This document shows, piece by piece, positions 34,433-44,700 of a stretch of 64,000 nucleotides of DNA. Each line of letters begins with the position of its first letter. Position 1 is the first letter of the stretch. The notes beneath the pieces were generated by a model. It saw only the letters and a list, made by a program, of their open reading frames with translations. It was not told the DNA's origin and made no database searches. Source of the stretch: SIG673 sp045653945 (lineage in GTDB: Bacteria > Bacillota > Clostridia > Oscillospirales > CAG-272); contig JAZOML010000016.1 of assembly GCA_045653945.1 (NCBI GenBank), positions 12,751 to 76,750 of the forward strand. Reading direction: 5' to 3'. A program made the position numbers and the translations under genes.

Positions 34433-37400
34433 TCACTCGTAAAGCTTGCCCATCTTAACAAGACGCTCGTACTTAGCCTTAGCAGCAGCCTCAGCCTTGT
34501 CGAACAGAGCAGCAGCTCTCTCGGGGAAGGACTGTGCAAGTCTTGCGTAACGAACCTCAGAGGTAATGAACTCCTTGTAGTCAGCAGTAGGCTCCTTGGA
34601 GTCTATTGTGAGTTTGCCCGCCTCAAGGGTGGGGTTGTAGCGGAACATATTCCAGTAGCCTGCGTCAACGGCACGCTTCATTTCGATCTGGCAGTTCTGC
34701 ATAGAGCCCTTAACACCGTGCATTTCGCAAGGAGCATAGCCGATGATAAGAGAGGGACCCGGATAAGCCTCAGCCTCGTTAAGAGCCTTGAGGAACTGGT
34801 TCATATCAGCGCCCATAGCAACCTGAGCAACGTAAACGTAGCCGTAGGACATAGCGATTTCAGCGAGGTTCTTCTTGCCGATAGCCTTACCAGCAGCTGC
34901 GAACTGAGCAACCTGACCGATGTTGGAAGCCTTTGAAGCCTGTCCACCGGTGTTGGAGTAAACCTCGGTATCGAATACCATAATGTTTACGTCCTCGCCG
35001 GAAGCAAGTACGTGGTCAAGACCGCCAAATCCGATATCGTAAGCCCAACCGTCTCCACCGAATATCCAAACGGACTTCTTGGAGAGGAATTCCTTCTCAG
35101 CGAGAATTGCGGGAGCTACGGGGCAACCTGCTGCTGCAGCCTTTTCAAGCTCAACAACGAGTGCTGCGGTAGCAGCTTCGTTAGCCTTGCCGTTATCCTT
35201 GGTGTCAAGGTAAGCCTGTGCGGCAGCCTTGAACTCGTCGGAAGCCTTGTCGGAAGCCATCATATCGGTTACCTGTGCGATAAGTCTCTCACGGATAGCC
35301 TTCTGACCGAGATACATACCAAGACCGTGCTCAGCATTGTCCTCGAAGAGGGAGTTACCCCAAGCAGGACCGCGTCCGCTCTCCTTGTTTACGGTGTAAG
35401 GAGTTGCAGGTGCGGAGCCACCCCAAATGGAGGAGCATCCGGTTGCGTTGGAGATGTACATTCTCTCACCGAAGAGCTGGGTAATTACGCGAGCATAAGA
35501 TGTTTCAGCACAACCTGCGCAAGAGCCGGAGAACTCAAGGAGGGGCTGCTTGAACTGGCTACCCTTAATGGTGTTGGTGTTGATGATATCCTGCTTTTCG
35601 GAAACGTTTGCTACGCAGTAGTCGAATACTTCCTGCTGTGCGGATTCCTTAACCTGAGGAACCATAGCAAGTGCGTACTCAGCCTGAGCCTTCTTTGCAA
35701 CTTCCTTAATAGCAGCCTTATCCTTAGCTGCAACAGCTGCTGCCATTTCGTCAGCATACTTCTTGTCAGCCTTCTGGTTGATAGGACAAGCCTTTACACA
35801 AAGCGTACATCCCATACAGTCAAGGGGAGATACAGCCATTGTGAACTTGTAAGTGGTCTTGATAACGGGCTTTGCGTGGAACTTAGTCTGTGCAGGAGCC
35901 TTTGCAGCCTCTTCCTCGGTAAGAGCGAAGGGACGGATAGTAGCGTGAGGACAAACAAATGCACAGCTGTTACACTGAATACACTTGTCTTCAATCCAAG
36001 TGGGAACCATAACTGCAACGCCGCGCTTCTCGTATGCAGCAGAGCCCTGCGGGAACTGACCGTCTACGTAGTCAACGAAAGCGGAAACGGGGAGGCTGTC
36101 GCCGTTCATTGCATTGGTGGGGTTAACAACGTTGTTTACGAAGTTAACAAGGTCTACTCTATCGCCCTTAACAACTGCCTTAACAGCATCGTCGGAGCAA
36201 TTCTTCCAATCAGCAGGAACGTCTACTGCAACAACTGCGCCTGCACCTGCATCGATAGCGGCATAGTTGAGGTCAACGATAGCCTGTCCCTTCTTGATGT
36301 AGGACTTGTATGCAGCCTTCTTCATATATTCGATAGCGTCAGCTGCGGGAAGAATCTTTGCAAGAGCAAAGAAAGCGGACTGAAGAATAGTGTTCTTAAC
36401 CTTTGCGTTACCGATGTTCATAGCGAGCTGGGTAGCGTCGATGGTGTAGAACTTAACGTCGTTTTCAGCGATATACTTCTTAACCTTGCCGGGGAGGTTT
36501 GCGCTGAGCTCCTCAACGGTGCTCCAAGGACAGTCAAGAAGGAAGGTGCCGCCGGGCTTTACATCGTTAACCATATCGTACTTAGTAAGATATGCGCGGT
36601 TATGACAAGCAACGAAGTCAGCCTTGTTGATATAGTAGGGGCTCTTAATCGGCTTGTCTCCGAAACGAAGGTGAGAAATGGTAATACCGTTTGTCTTCTT
36701 GGAGTCGTACTGATAGTAAGCCTGAATATACTTGTCGGTGTGGTCGCCGATAATCTTAATGGAGTTCTTGTTAGCGCCAACGGTTCCGTCTCCGCCGAGA
36801 CCCCAGAACTTGCAGGAAATGGTGCCTGCTGCTGCGGTGTCGGGAGCGGGCTTTTCTTCAAGAGAAAGTCCGGTTACGTCGTCAACGATACCGATAGTGA
36901 AGCCTGCCTTAGGCTCGTCCTTAGCAAGATTCTCGTATACAGCGAATACGGAGGAAGGAGGAGTATCCTTAGAACCGAGTCCGTAACGTCCGCCAACAAT
37001 CTTCTTGTCGTTAATTCCCATAGTAGCAAAGGAGGTAACAACATCAAGGTAGAGAGGCTCACCAAGAGAGCCGGGCTCCTTGGTTCTGTCAAGAACTGCA
37101 ATCTTCTTTGCAGTTGCGGGAATTGCCTCAACAAGCTTTGCAGCAACGAAAGGTCTGTAAAGACGAACCTTAACAAGACCAACCTTTTCGCCTGCAGCGT
37201 TCATATAGTCGATAACCTCTTCGATAACGTCGCAGATAGAGCCCATTGCAACGATTACACGGTCAGCATCGGGTGCGCCGTAGTAGTTAAAGAGCTTGTA
37301 GTCGGTGCCAATCTTAGCATTAACCTTGTCCATATACTCCTCAACGATAGCGGGGAAAGCATCATAGAACTTGTTGCAAGCCTCTCTATGCTGGAAGAAG

Positions 37401-38092
37401 ATATCGCCGTTTTCAGCAGAGCCGCGAAGAGCGGGATGCTCAGGGTTAAGGGAGTGTGCACGGAAAGCAGCAACTGCGTCCATATCAACCATATCCTTAA
37501 GCTCATCGAAGTCCCAAACCTCAATCTTCTGAACCTCGTGAGAGGTACGGAAGCCGTCGAAGAAGTTGAGAACCGGAACCTTACCCTTGATGGTAGCAAG
37601 GTGTGCAACAGCACCGAGGTCCATAACCTCCTGAGGGTTGGTTTCAGCGAGCATTGCAAAACCGGTTTGACGACAAGCGTAAACGTCGGAGTGGTCGCCG
37701 AAAATGTTAAGAGCGTGGGATGCTACGCAACGTGCAGATACGTGGAATACACAGGGGAGAAGCTCACCTGCGATCTTGTACATATTGGGGATCATAAGAA
37801 GAAGTCCCTGCGAAGCGGTGTAGGTGGTGGTAAGAGCACCTGCAGCAAGTGAACCGTGAACAGTACCAGCGGCACCTGCCTCAGACTGCATTTCGGTAAC
37901 CTTTACGGGAGTACCGAATACGTTAAGAGCCGGCTTGCCGAGAAGGTTTTTGCCGGTTGCAGCCCACTGGTCAACGTTGTCAGCCATAGGGCTAGAGGGT
38001 GTTATGGGGTAAATACCTGCAACCTCGGTAAACGCGTAAGACACGTGAGCGGCAGCGGTATTTCCGTCCATAGAAAGCTTAGTTCTTGCCAT
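34433..38092 (-). CDS. nifJ: Pyruvate:ferredoxin (flavodoxin) oxidoreductase
   Basis: 1219 residues, full-length single-chain enzyme. YPITPSSPMAD near residue 28, two [4Fe-4S] ferredoxin motifs at about 700 (CIQCNSCAFVCP) and 757 (CMGCTLCVKACP), a further CAGCAET cysteine motif near 855, and the thiamine-diphosphate loop GGDGWAYDIGFGG near 1010. It oxidises pyruvate to acetyl-CoA and CO2 and reduces ferredoxin, central to anaerobic clostridial metabolism. AAGGAGG precedes the ATG. Codon bias is strong, typical of high expression. A 946-codon frame on the opposite strand is its shadow. Confidence 0.98.
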   Translation of the reverse strand: MARTKLSMDGNTAAAHVSYAFTEVAGIYPITPSSPMADNVDQWAATGKNLLGKPALNVFGTPVKVTEMQSEAGAAGTVHGSLAAGALTTTYTASQGLLLMIPNMYKIAGELLPCVFHVSARCVASHALNIFGDHSDVYACRQTGFAMLAETNPQEVMDLGAVAHLATIKGKVPVLNFFDGFRTSHEVQKIEVWDFDELKDMVDMDAVAAFRAHSLNPEHPALRGSAENGDIFFQHREACNKFYDAFPAIVEEYMDKVNAKIGTDYKLFNYYGAPDADRVIVAMGSICDVIEEVIDYMNAAGEKVGLVKVRLYRPFVAAKLVEAIPATAKKIAVLDRTKEPGSLGEPLYLDVVTSFATMGINDKKIVGGRYGLGSKDTPPSSVFAVYENLAKDEPKAGFTIGIVDDVTGLSLEEKPAPDTAAAGTISCKFWGLGGDGTVGANKNSIKIIGDHTDKYIQAYYQYDSKKTNGITISHLRFGDKPIKSPYYINKADFVACHNRAYLTKYDMVNDVKPGGTFLLDCPWSTVEELSANLPGKVKKYIAENDVKFYTIDATQLAMNIGNAKVKNTILQSAFFALAKILPAADAIEYMKKAAYKSYIKKGQAIVDLNYAAIDAGAGAVVAVDVPADWKNCSDDAVKAVVKGDRVDLVNFVNNVVNPTNAMNGDSLPVSAFVDYVDGQFPQGSAAYEKRGVAVMVPTWIEDKCIQCNSCAFVCPHATIRPFALTEEEAAKAPAQTKFHAKPVIKTTYKFTMAVSPLDCMGCTLCVKACPINQKADKKYADEMAAAVAAKDKAAIKEVAKKAQAEYALAMVPQVKESAQQEVFDYCVANVSEKQDIINTNTIKGSQFKQPLLEFSGSCAGCAETSYARVITQLFGERMYISNATGCSSIWGGSAPATPYTVNKESGRGPAWGNSLFEDNAEHGLGMYLGQKAIRERLIAQVTDMMASDKASDEFKAAAQAYLDTKDNGKANEAATAALVVELEKAAAAGCPVAPAILAEKEFLSKKSVWIFGGDGWAYDIGFGGLDHVLASGEDVNIMVFDTEVYSNTGGQASKASNIGQVAQFAAAGKAIGKKNLAEIAMSYGYVYVAQVAMGADMNQFLKALNEAEAYPGPSLIIGYAPCEMHGVKGSMQNCQIEMKRAVDAGYWNMFRYNPTLEAGKLTIDSKEPTADYKEFITSEVRYARLAQSFPERAAALFDKAEAAAKAKYERLVKMGKLYE

Positions 38093-38134
38093 TTTTTATT
38101 GCCTCCTTAATAGGTATAATTTTTTAACTATTAT

Positions 38135-38163
38135 ATTATATCATAAAGATATTATTTTGTAAA
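38135..38163 (-). promoter_or_regulatory. Promoter of nifJ
   Basis: Minus strand -35 TTTACA (38158-38163), 17-base spacer, perfect -10 TATAAT (38135-38140), about 40 bases before the ATG. Confidence 0.75.
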
Positions 38164-38221
38164 GACATTTTGTGAATTTTTTTAATATACGAATATTTTC
38201 CGTGAAATTGTGGAAATTTAA

Positions 38222-38887
38222 ATGTACTGTCTAAGGATTGGTGGTGCTTGTTTGCTAAATATTTTACTTCGAACCGTTATAGTTTACACCTTGCTTATTA
38301 TAGCGATGCGAATAGGCGGTAAAAGACAAATAGGCGAGCTGCAGCTTTCCGAGCTTGTTTCCGCCTTACTTCTTTCCGAGCTTGCCGCAATGCCGATAGG
38401 ACACGAGGAAATTCCTCTGACCTTTGCGCTCATACCTATAATAACCGTTATTTGTGTTGAAATCATCACAGCCTTTGCCGTTACCAAAAGCAAGACCTTG
38501 CGTAAAATTTTCGACGGAAAACCGAGTGTGATAATAGGAAACGGCGTTTTGAATTTTAAGGAAATGGAACGCCTGCGCCTGAGCATAGAGGAGCTTATCG
38601 TCGAGGCACGTCTAAAAGGGATTGCCGATATTTCCGAGCTTAGCTATGCTATCTTAGAGGATAACGGTGAGCTTTCGGTGTTCAAAAAAAGCGAAACTCA
38701 GGGCGGTATCGCTCACGTAATTATTGTCGACGGTGAAATAAATACCAAAGGGCTCGACACCGTAAAAATGTCAAAAAACGCCCTGCGTACCCGCCTAAAA
38801 GCGAAAAACATCGCGCTTTGCGACGTCTTTTTGTATACTGTTGATGATAGCGGAAAGGAATTTTTAATCAAAAAAGAGGGTAAATAA
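38222..38887 (+). CDS. DUF421 (YetF-like) membrane protein
   Basis: 221 residues as given, or 211 if the TTG at 38252 is the true start, which would give the family-typical MLNILLRTVIVYTLLI with GGTGGTG close upstream. Three transmembrane segments lie in the first 85 residues, with MRIGGKRQIGELQLSELVSALL between them, then a cytoplasmic domain containing PSVIIGNGVLNFKEMERLRLS. This is the YetF/YkjA domain, with members implicated in spore or envelope functions. It is coupled to the DUF4363-like gene 2 bases downstream. Confidence 0.85.
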   Translation: MYCLRIGGACLLNILLRTVIVYTLLIIAMRIGGKRQIGELQLSELVSALLLSELAAMPIGHEEIPLTFALIPIITVICVEIITAFAVTKSKTLRKIFDGKPSVIIGNGVLNFKEMERLRLSIEELIVEARLKGIADISELSYAILEDNGELSVFKKSETQGGIAHVIIVDGEINTKGLDTVKMSKNALRTRLKAKNIALCDVFLYTVDDSGKEFLIKKEGK

Positions 38888-38889
38888 TA

Positions 38890-39219
38890 ATGAAAGCTTT
38901 CGTGATTGCTATAATAACCCTTACATTGCTTGTTTCAGGCTGCATAGCAAACGACGCATACTGTCATAGCGTTTGCAAGGATATCACCTATGCAGTACAA
39001 AACGAGGGGGACGTAGGTGCAAAAAAGGCACTTGACACCTTCAGGAAAAACGAATTTTTATTCAAATGCTCCGTCGATAACGGCTACGTAAACGAGGCAC
39101 GCGTGAGCCTCGAAAGCCTTACAGTTGCCTATGACTTGCAGGACACTTACGAAATTCAAAGATACGCAGCCGATAGCATCATACGTGTAAACCGAATTAA
39201 AACCTCACTGTTTATTTAG
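38890..39219 (+). CDS. DUF4363-like small lipoprotein
   Basis: 109 residues. A lipoprotein signal with LLVSGC lies at about 15-19, then a helical domain (NDAYCHSVCKDITYAVQNEG, ARVSLESLTVAYDLQDTYEI) resembling DUF4363, a family often encoded directly after DUF421 proteins. It is presumably anchored outside the membrane next to its DUF421 neighbour. Exact function is unknown. Confidence 0.75.
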   Translation: MKAFVIAIITLTLLVSGCIANDAYCHSVCKDITYAVQNEGDVGAKKALDTFRKNEFLFKCSVDNGYVNEARVSLESLTVAYDLQDTYEIQRYAADSIIRVNRIKTSLFI

Positions 39220-39222
39220 CAA

Positions 39223-39254
39223 AAAAGAGGCTTCAAACTGAAGCCTCTTTTTTT
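39223..39254. terminator. Bidirectional terminator between the DUF4363-like and radical-SAM genes
   Basis: AAAAGAGGCTTC (39223-39234) / GAAGCCTCTTTT (39240-39251), five-base loop, T run after and A run before. Confidence 0.9.
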
Positions 39255-39888
39255 ATTTGAATTCCGTTCTGTCAGCTCTTTCCCAGCCGACTCTTTTAAT
39301 GGAGTAATCAACGTCCCCAAGTGAAAGCTTACTTGCCAGACCTTTGCAAAACAGGTCGGGATTAAGATAACACTCTCCCATTGCGTAAAGCGTACATTTT
39401 ATCACACCGTCCTCTAAAATTGCGTCTGCAACCATCGGAAGAATATCAATAACCCTTTCTGCGCCCGATTTGGTGCGTTTTGTTATCTCCATTTCACCGC
39501 ACATAGCCCTGTCGAGCATTTCGTTTGTTATTTCAAAGCCGCTTATCTCGTAATTTGCAAAGAAAATCTCGGTAAATTTTTCACTTGGCGTATACACGTC
39601 AAGGACTGCAAGCTCAGGCGCAAGCGCACGGTTAAGCCTTTCCTTTATTTCATCAAAGGACATAAGCTCGGTTATCTTTATATCAAGATACTCGCAGGTG
39701 CTCTCGGCAAAAAGCGGAAGCGGCTGAGTAAACACCATTTTGGGGTGAGGGTTAAAGGCCTCGGTGTACCAAATCGGTATCCCCGCCCGAATCATAGCAG
39801 GCGTCATAGCTCTGCAAAGGTCAAGATGCGAAACGTAACGCAGTCTGCCTATCTTTTGAAACTTTATTCTGATATTTTCGGGCACCAC
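39253..39888 (-). CDS. TIGR03936-type radical-SAM-associated protein (DUF2344)
   Basis: 211 residues from a GTG at 39888, supported by GGAGG nine bases upstream. IRIKFQKIGRLRYVSHLDLCR opens the protein, then FNPHPKMVFTQPLPLF-type motif near 45. These proteins accompany the large B12-binding radical-SAM protein, with which this one overlaps by 25 bases. The pair is conserved in Clostridia, often near ribosomal protein L21 genes, but the modified substrate is unknown. Confidence 0.9.
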   Translation of the reverse strand: MVPENIRIKFQKIGRLRYVSHLDLCRAMTPAMIRAGIPIWYTEAFNPHPKMVFTQPLPLFAESTCEYLDIKITELMSFDEIKERLNRALAPELAVLDVYTPSEKFTEIFFANYEISGFEITNEMLDRAMCGEMEITKRTKSGAERVIDILPMVADAILEDGVIKCTLYAMGECYLNPDLFCKGLASKLSLGDVDYSIKRVGWERADRTEFK

Positions 39889-41711
39889 GCCGTAACACCT
39901 CCCAGCTTATTTGCTCCGCAGCCTGCACACTTTTCACGGCAGCTTGGTGTTGCTACCGCATTTCTTGATTTTTCATACTCTCTTTTAAGGAATTCCTTCG
40001 TTACTCCGATATCGATTATATCCCACGGAAGCACCTCGTCAAGCGACATTTTTCTATTGGCGTAGAAGCCCATATCAATTCCCGCATCGGCAAAGCACTT
40101 CTCCCACTTTGTATAGCTGAAATGCTCATCCCAAGCGTCAAAATGCATACCGCTTTCAAACGCCTTTAAAAGAACCGCCGAGAGCCTTCTGTCGCCTCTT
40201 GCAAGAGCCGCCTCGATACGGGAGCCCTTTGCATCGTGATAGTTGTACTTTACGCACTTGTCGGTAATTTTAGAGCGCAAATACTGTTGCTTTTTATCAA
40301 GCTCCTCAAGTGTGTCCTGCGCATCCCACTGAAACGCCGTAAACGGCTTTGGAATAAAGCAGGCGCAGGAAAGAGTTACCGTAGGACGTCCTTTGGGACG
40401 GTTGGGCGTTTGATAAAACTGCTTAACCACCGTTTGACCAAGACCTGCAATTCCGTCTATATCCTCATACGTTTCGGTAGGAAGTCCCATTATAAAATAG
40501 AGCTTAACACCCGTTTTTCCGCCGCCAAACGCAAGTGAGCAGGCACGGAGAATTTCCTCCTCGGTAACGTTTTTGTTTATCGCATCGCGAAGACGCGGCG
40601 TACCCGCCTCAGGCGCAAAGGTAAGACCGCTTTGACGAACAGAGGAAATTCTGTCCATCAGCTCCTTTGAAAAGGTGTCGGCTCTGAGCGAGGGAAGTGA
40701 AAGGCTGACGCTTTTATCATCAGTCCACTCAAGCAGCATTTCGGTAAGAGAGGAAATATGACGGTAATCGCTTATTGAAAGCGAAAGCAGTGAAACCTCG
40801 TCATATCCCGTATTTTCAAACAGACACTTAACCTGCTCGTTTACCTTTTCGGGCGACTTCTCTCTTATAGGACGGTAAATCATACCCGCCTGACAAAAAC
40901 GGCACCCACGTATGCAGCCTCGGTAAACCTCCTCGGTAATTCTATCGTGCACCGTTTCTATGTACGGCATTATGAATTTGTCGGGATATGGGGCTTTATC
41001 CATATCCTTTATGATGCGTTTCTTAACCTTTGACGGCACGTCGGGATATTTTGGGGTGTACGCCTTTATCGTGCCGTCGTCATTGTAGCTAACCTCATAT
41101 AGCGAAGGAACGTAAAATCCCTCAATATGCGAAAGCTCACGCAAAAAAGCCTCTTTTGTATAAACGCCGCTTTTCTTCATATCAATATAAAGCGACACCA
41201 TTTCGGGCAGAGCCTCCTCGCCCTCGCCTATCGAAAAGACGTCGAAAAAGTCCGCAAGCGGCTCGGCGTTATAGGTACAAGGGCCACCGCCGACAATTAT
41301 CGGGAAGCTCTCATCTCTATCCCTTGCAAGAAGTGGAATTTCGGCAAGATGCAGCGCCTCAAGAACGTTTGTGTAGCAAAGCTCATACTGAAGTGTAATG
41401 CCCATAAAGTCAAAGTCCTTAACAGGCTCAAGACTTTCAAGTGCATAAAGCGGAATACCGTTTGCTTTCATCTCCTCTGCCATATCGGGCATAGGTGAGA
41501 AAACCCTCTCGCACCATACGTTTTCCATTGAATTTAATGCGTGATAAAGCAAACGCATACCAAGATTTGACATACCAATCTCATAAGCGTCGGGGAATAA
41601 AAACGCAAAACGTGCGTCGATTTTTTCCTTATTCTTTACCACCTGACCGTACTCGCCGCCGGTGTATCTTCCGGGCTTAAGTACCTTTTTTAAAATCTTT
41701 GAAAGCTCCAT
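39864..41711 (-). CDS. TIGR03960-type B12-binding-domain radical SAM protein
   Basis: 615 residues. An N-terminal cobalamin-binding-like domain (about 1-180, DAYEIGMSNLGMRLLYHALN) precedes the radical-SAM core with CIRGCRFC near 275-282 (CxxxCxxC). A methyltransferase-like core follows (FAPEAGTPRLRDAIN near 380). The C-terminus has CREKCAGCGANKLGG near 590, an additional cysteine cluster. It is paired with the DUF2344 protein in one unit. Substrate unknown. Confidence 0.92.
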   Translation of the reverse strand: MELSKILKKVLKPGRYTGGEYGQVVKNKEKIDARFAFLFPDAYEIGMSNLGMRLLYHALNSMENVWCERVFSPMPDMAEEMKANGIPLYALESLEPVKDFDFMGITLQYELCYTNVLEALHLAEIPLLARDRDESFPIIVGGGPCTYNAEPLADFFDVFSIGEGEEALPEMVSLYIDMKKSGVYTKEAFLRELSHIEGFYVPSLYEVSYNDDGTIKAYTPKYPDVPSKVKKRIIKDMDKAPYPDKFIMPYIETVHDRITEEVYRGCIRGCRFCQAGMIYRPIREKSPEKVNEQVKCLFENTGYDEVSLLSLSISDYRHISSLTEMLLEWTDDKSVSLSLPSLRADTFSKELMDRISSVRQSGLTFAPEAGTPRLRDAINKNVTEEEILRACSLAFGGGKTGVKLYFIMGLPTETYEDIDGIAGLGQTVVKQFYQTPNRPKGRPTVTLSCACFIPKPFTAFQWDAQDTLEELDKKQQYLRSKITDKCVKYNYHDAKGSRIEAALARGDRRLSAVLLKAFESGMHFDAWDEHFSYTKWEKCFADAGIDMGFYANRKMSLDEVLPWDIIDIGVTKEFLKREYEKSRNAVATPSCREKCAGCGANKLGGVTAWCPKISE

Positions 41712-41773
41712 TTTTACCCTTTAATAGTGTAACTTCCGTATAAAGCCAAGACCTTATACGGAAGTTTTATCCT

Positions 41774-44700
41774 TTATTTTTTCTTGATTTTTGTTTTAGT
41801 ATCTATTGCGCTTCTTCTTGAAAACAGGAAGGCTATAAGCGAAAGTCCTCCGTGAAGTCCAAGCGCAAGTAAGGACGAAAATCCAAAGTTAACCCCGATA
41901 GCCGAGGTAAGCAGAGATGCGAATACTCCTATGGCACACGCAATACAAGCAAAGAAAGATGCCACACGTACAAGCTTTTTCTGACGCTTGTATTCAAGAA
42001 GTGCGGTAAGAAGTCCCTTTGCACCGCTGACCGAGGCAAGTCTGCCCTCGCGGTCCGTTTGTGCAGGACTTATATCGTCGCCCGCCTTATATTTTACTAC
42101 GCGTAAAAGGTCAGGCTCAAGCCCTGTTGTATAGAAAACAAGCTCTTTGTCGATACAAGGATTGCAGGTTTTCAGTGAAAACACTGTATTAGTATTACGG
42201 AGCTCCGCTATCCTTTGAACAAGCACCGCGTCTGGTTTAAAGATAAGGATAAGACGTGCAAAGAATACGCCGTCATCGGCTATATACATAACCCTGCCGT
42301 TTTTAGGAAGAAGCTTATCGTATCTTGAAATTCTGATTCCAAGTCGTTGCATAAAGCTCTCATTTCCTGCGCAAATCGGCCTACCGTCAATTTTTGCCTG
42401 AATACCGTGCTCACTTATCTCAGTTATACGGATGCTCTCGAAATTATCCACCGTTCCCTCGACGTTATTAAATACCGCCGCAATAGGTCCGCCTATCTTT
42501 TTTACAAGCGCCAGTGTTCTGGCAAGATGCGCCTCAACTCTGTCGGAATATATTTCAAGATTAGAGGAGCTGAGCAGATTTGCAGGGAAAAGCTCTCCGT
42601 CCTCAATCATAAAGACGTTGTCCTCCGCTTCGTCCTCGCCGTCATCATACTTTATGATAGCGCCGCCCTGCTCTGCCGACACAACGGAGGCGCGGAGTCT
42701 GGGAAGCGATACGGCAAGAAACGCGCTTACGGGAGATGCAAACGACACAAGACTGATAGCCGAAATCACGCCGTAAATAACGTCATTGCGTAAAAATCCG
42801 AATACCACTCCAGCTATAACCGAAGCAAACACCGTTAAAAGAACTAGTCTGCGTAAAAGTCCAAAGCAATCGTCTCGAACAACCGTATCCGAGTAACAAC
42901 CGTCGATTCTTGAGGTTCTGTTCATCTTATAAAGAGATGCATTTTCGTCAACGTACTCACCAAACGCCTTACCCTCGGCTGTGTTTCTGAAATCAGCCAT
43001 TTCAACGTCCGTAAGATAGTCGCCATATGACGAGGCAACGGTAAACGTTGCGTAATCACGCTTTACCGTATTGTATCTGTAAAGCGCCGTAAGGACAATG
43101 GAAGCGGCGGCGGCAGTACCAAATAGCATAGTATATACAGAGCTATTTACTGCAAATGAGATAACTATATGATAAATAATGCTCGGAATAACCACACAAG
43201 CGGTAAGCGACTCTAATATAAACTCACCCGAAATCATACGCTTGATTCCATCGCGCAATGCGTCAAATATCATTATTGCGCCAACGGTAAGCAGGAGCGC
43301 CTCAATTATACCAAATAAGGTCGGCCCGACTTTCATAAGCAGTGCATCGGGATTATCCGCAAAGAATATTCCAATATTTTCAATAATAACAATAGCAAGT
43401 AAAATCAGCGATGAGAACATAAGACGCTTACCCGAAACACGAAGTCTTTCAAGCATCTGCGCGCTTCTCTTTTCCTCGCGCTCGTTACAATGCTGTATTT
43501 CGCGGTTTTTGTACCCTTCGGTATTCTTACCGCCGTTTCTTCCGTCCTCGAAAAGTGGTAAACGCTCACTTTCCGCAAACTTATACCCGGAGCTTGACGT
43601 TTTTTCTGCCGCAGACGGACGCAAAACGTTTTCCTTTGCTATACGCATAGGCGGTATAACAAGACCGTCGCAGAAATCCATATACTTCTTTTTAGCATTA
43701 TAAAGCTCTCTGTCCGAATCGTCCCACACGTCAGTTCGCACGTCAATTTCATCAGTGCCGCTATCTGCCTGTGCATCGTTTTCGACTTGCATAGCCTCAA
43801 GCTCAAGCGCATTTTTTTCAAGCTCAGTTAACTGCTCAGGCGGTATTTCCTCAACGGGCGGCTGTTCAAGCTCATCACTGTCAGTCGTATCAGATACGTT
43901 TTCAGACTCAAAGACGGGCATTTCTTCCTCGTTCTCCTCGTCATCATCTGCTTCATCATCGGAATCTTCAGCCGAAAAACTGTCGCCAAAGAAAATCTGC
44001 TCCGGTTCTTCGTCATAATAATCATCATCTGCATCGAGGAAGGTAATCTGCACACCCGATGAGGTAAGCTCGTCGCTTCTGGTGTGCTCAGACTTCCCGT
44101 TCTCCTCAGGCAAATCTATTCCGCCGAATACCACCTGCTCAGGCTCATCACACTCACTTGGTATAACTTTAATTTCCTCGGCTACCTCGGGCACAAATTC
44201 GACCTCTGCAACCTCTTCAACCTCAGCTGCCTCGGGTACAAATTCAACCTCTTCAACCTCTTCGACCTCAGCTGCCTCGGATACAAATTCAACCTCTTCA
44301 ACCTCTTCGACCTCAGTTGCCTCGGATACAAATTCAACCTCTTCAACCTCTTCGACCTCAGCTGCCTCGGGTACAACTTTTTCAGCCACCTCAAGCGTTT
44401 CAGCCTTTGGTTCTCTTGCCTCAGCATCAATAAATGCTATTCCAACGTTTCCAGAAACGCCAAACTTTTCGCGAAGCTCACCCGCCAGCTCCTCCTCCTC
44501 AGGGGTAAGCGGCTCGGGTTCGGGAACAAGCACGTCGTCAAACGCTATCTCGTCAAACTCAAAAAGCGCCTCATCATCGGGCAAGGCTCTGTTTTTTTCC
44601 TTTTTAGGTTGTACGGGGGTATGCGCAATATCGTTTTTGGGTTCAACAAAAGACGGTGCAAGCTTATTTGCATCCGCTTTGTTGTCGGAAACACCCTGCT

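Noticed and set aside
35012..37852. 946-codon open frame on the plus strand opposite nifJ
   Set aside because: It is the antisense shadow of a strongly codon-biased gene; it has no ribosome site, no family pattern and a Cys/Leu/Ser-rich composition.
34433..38092. Split 2-oxoacid oxidoreductase
   Set aside because: All domains lie in one uninterrupted 1219-codon frame with normal motifs.
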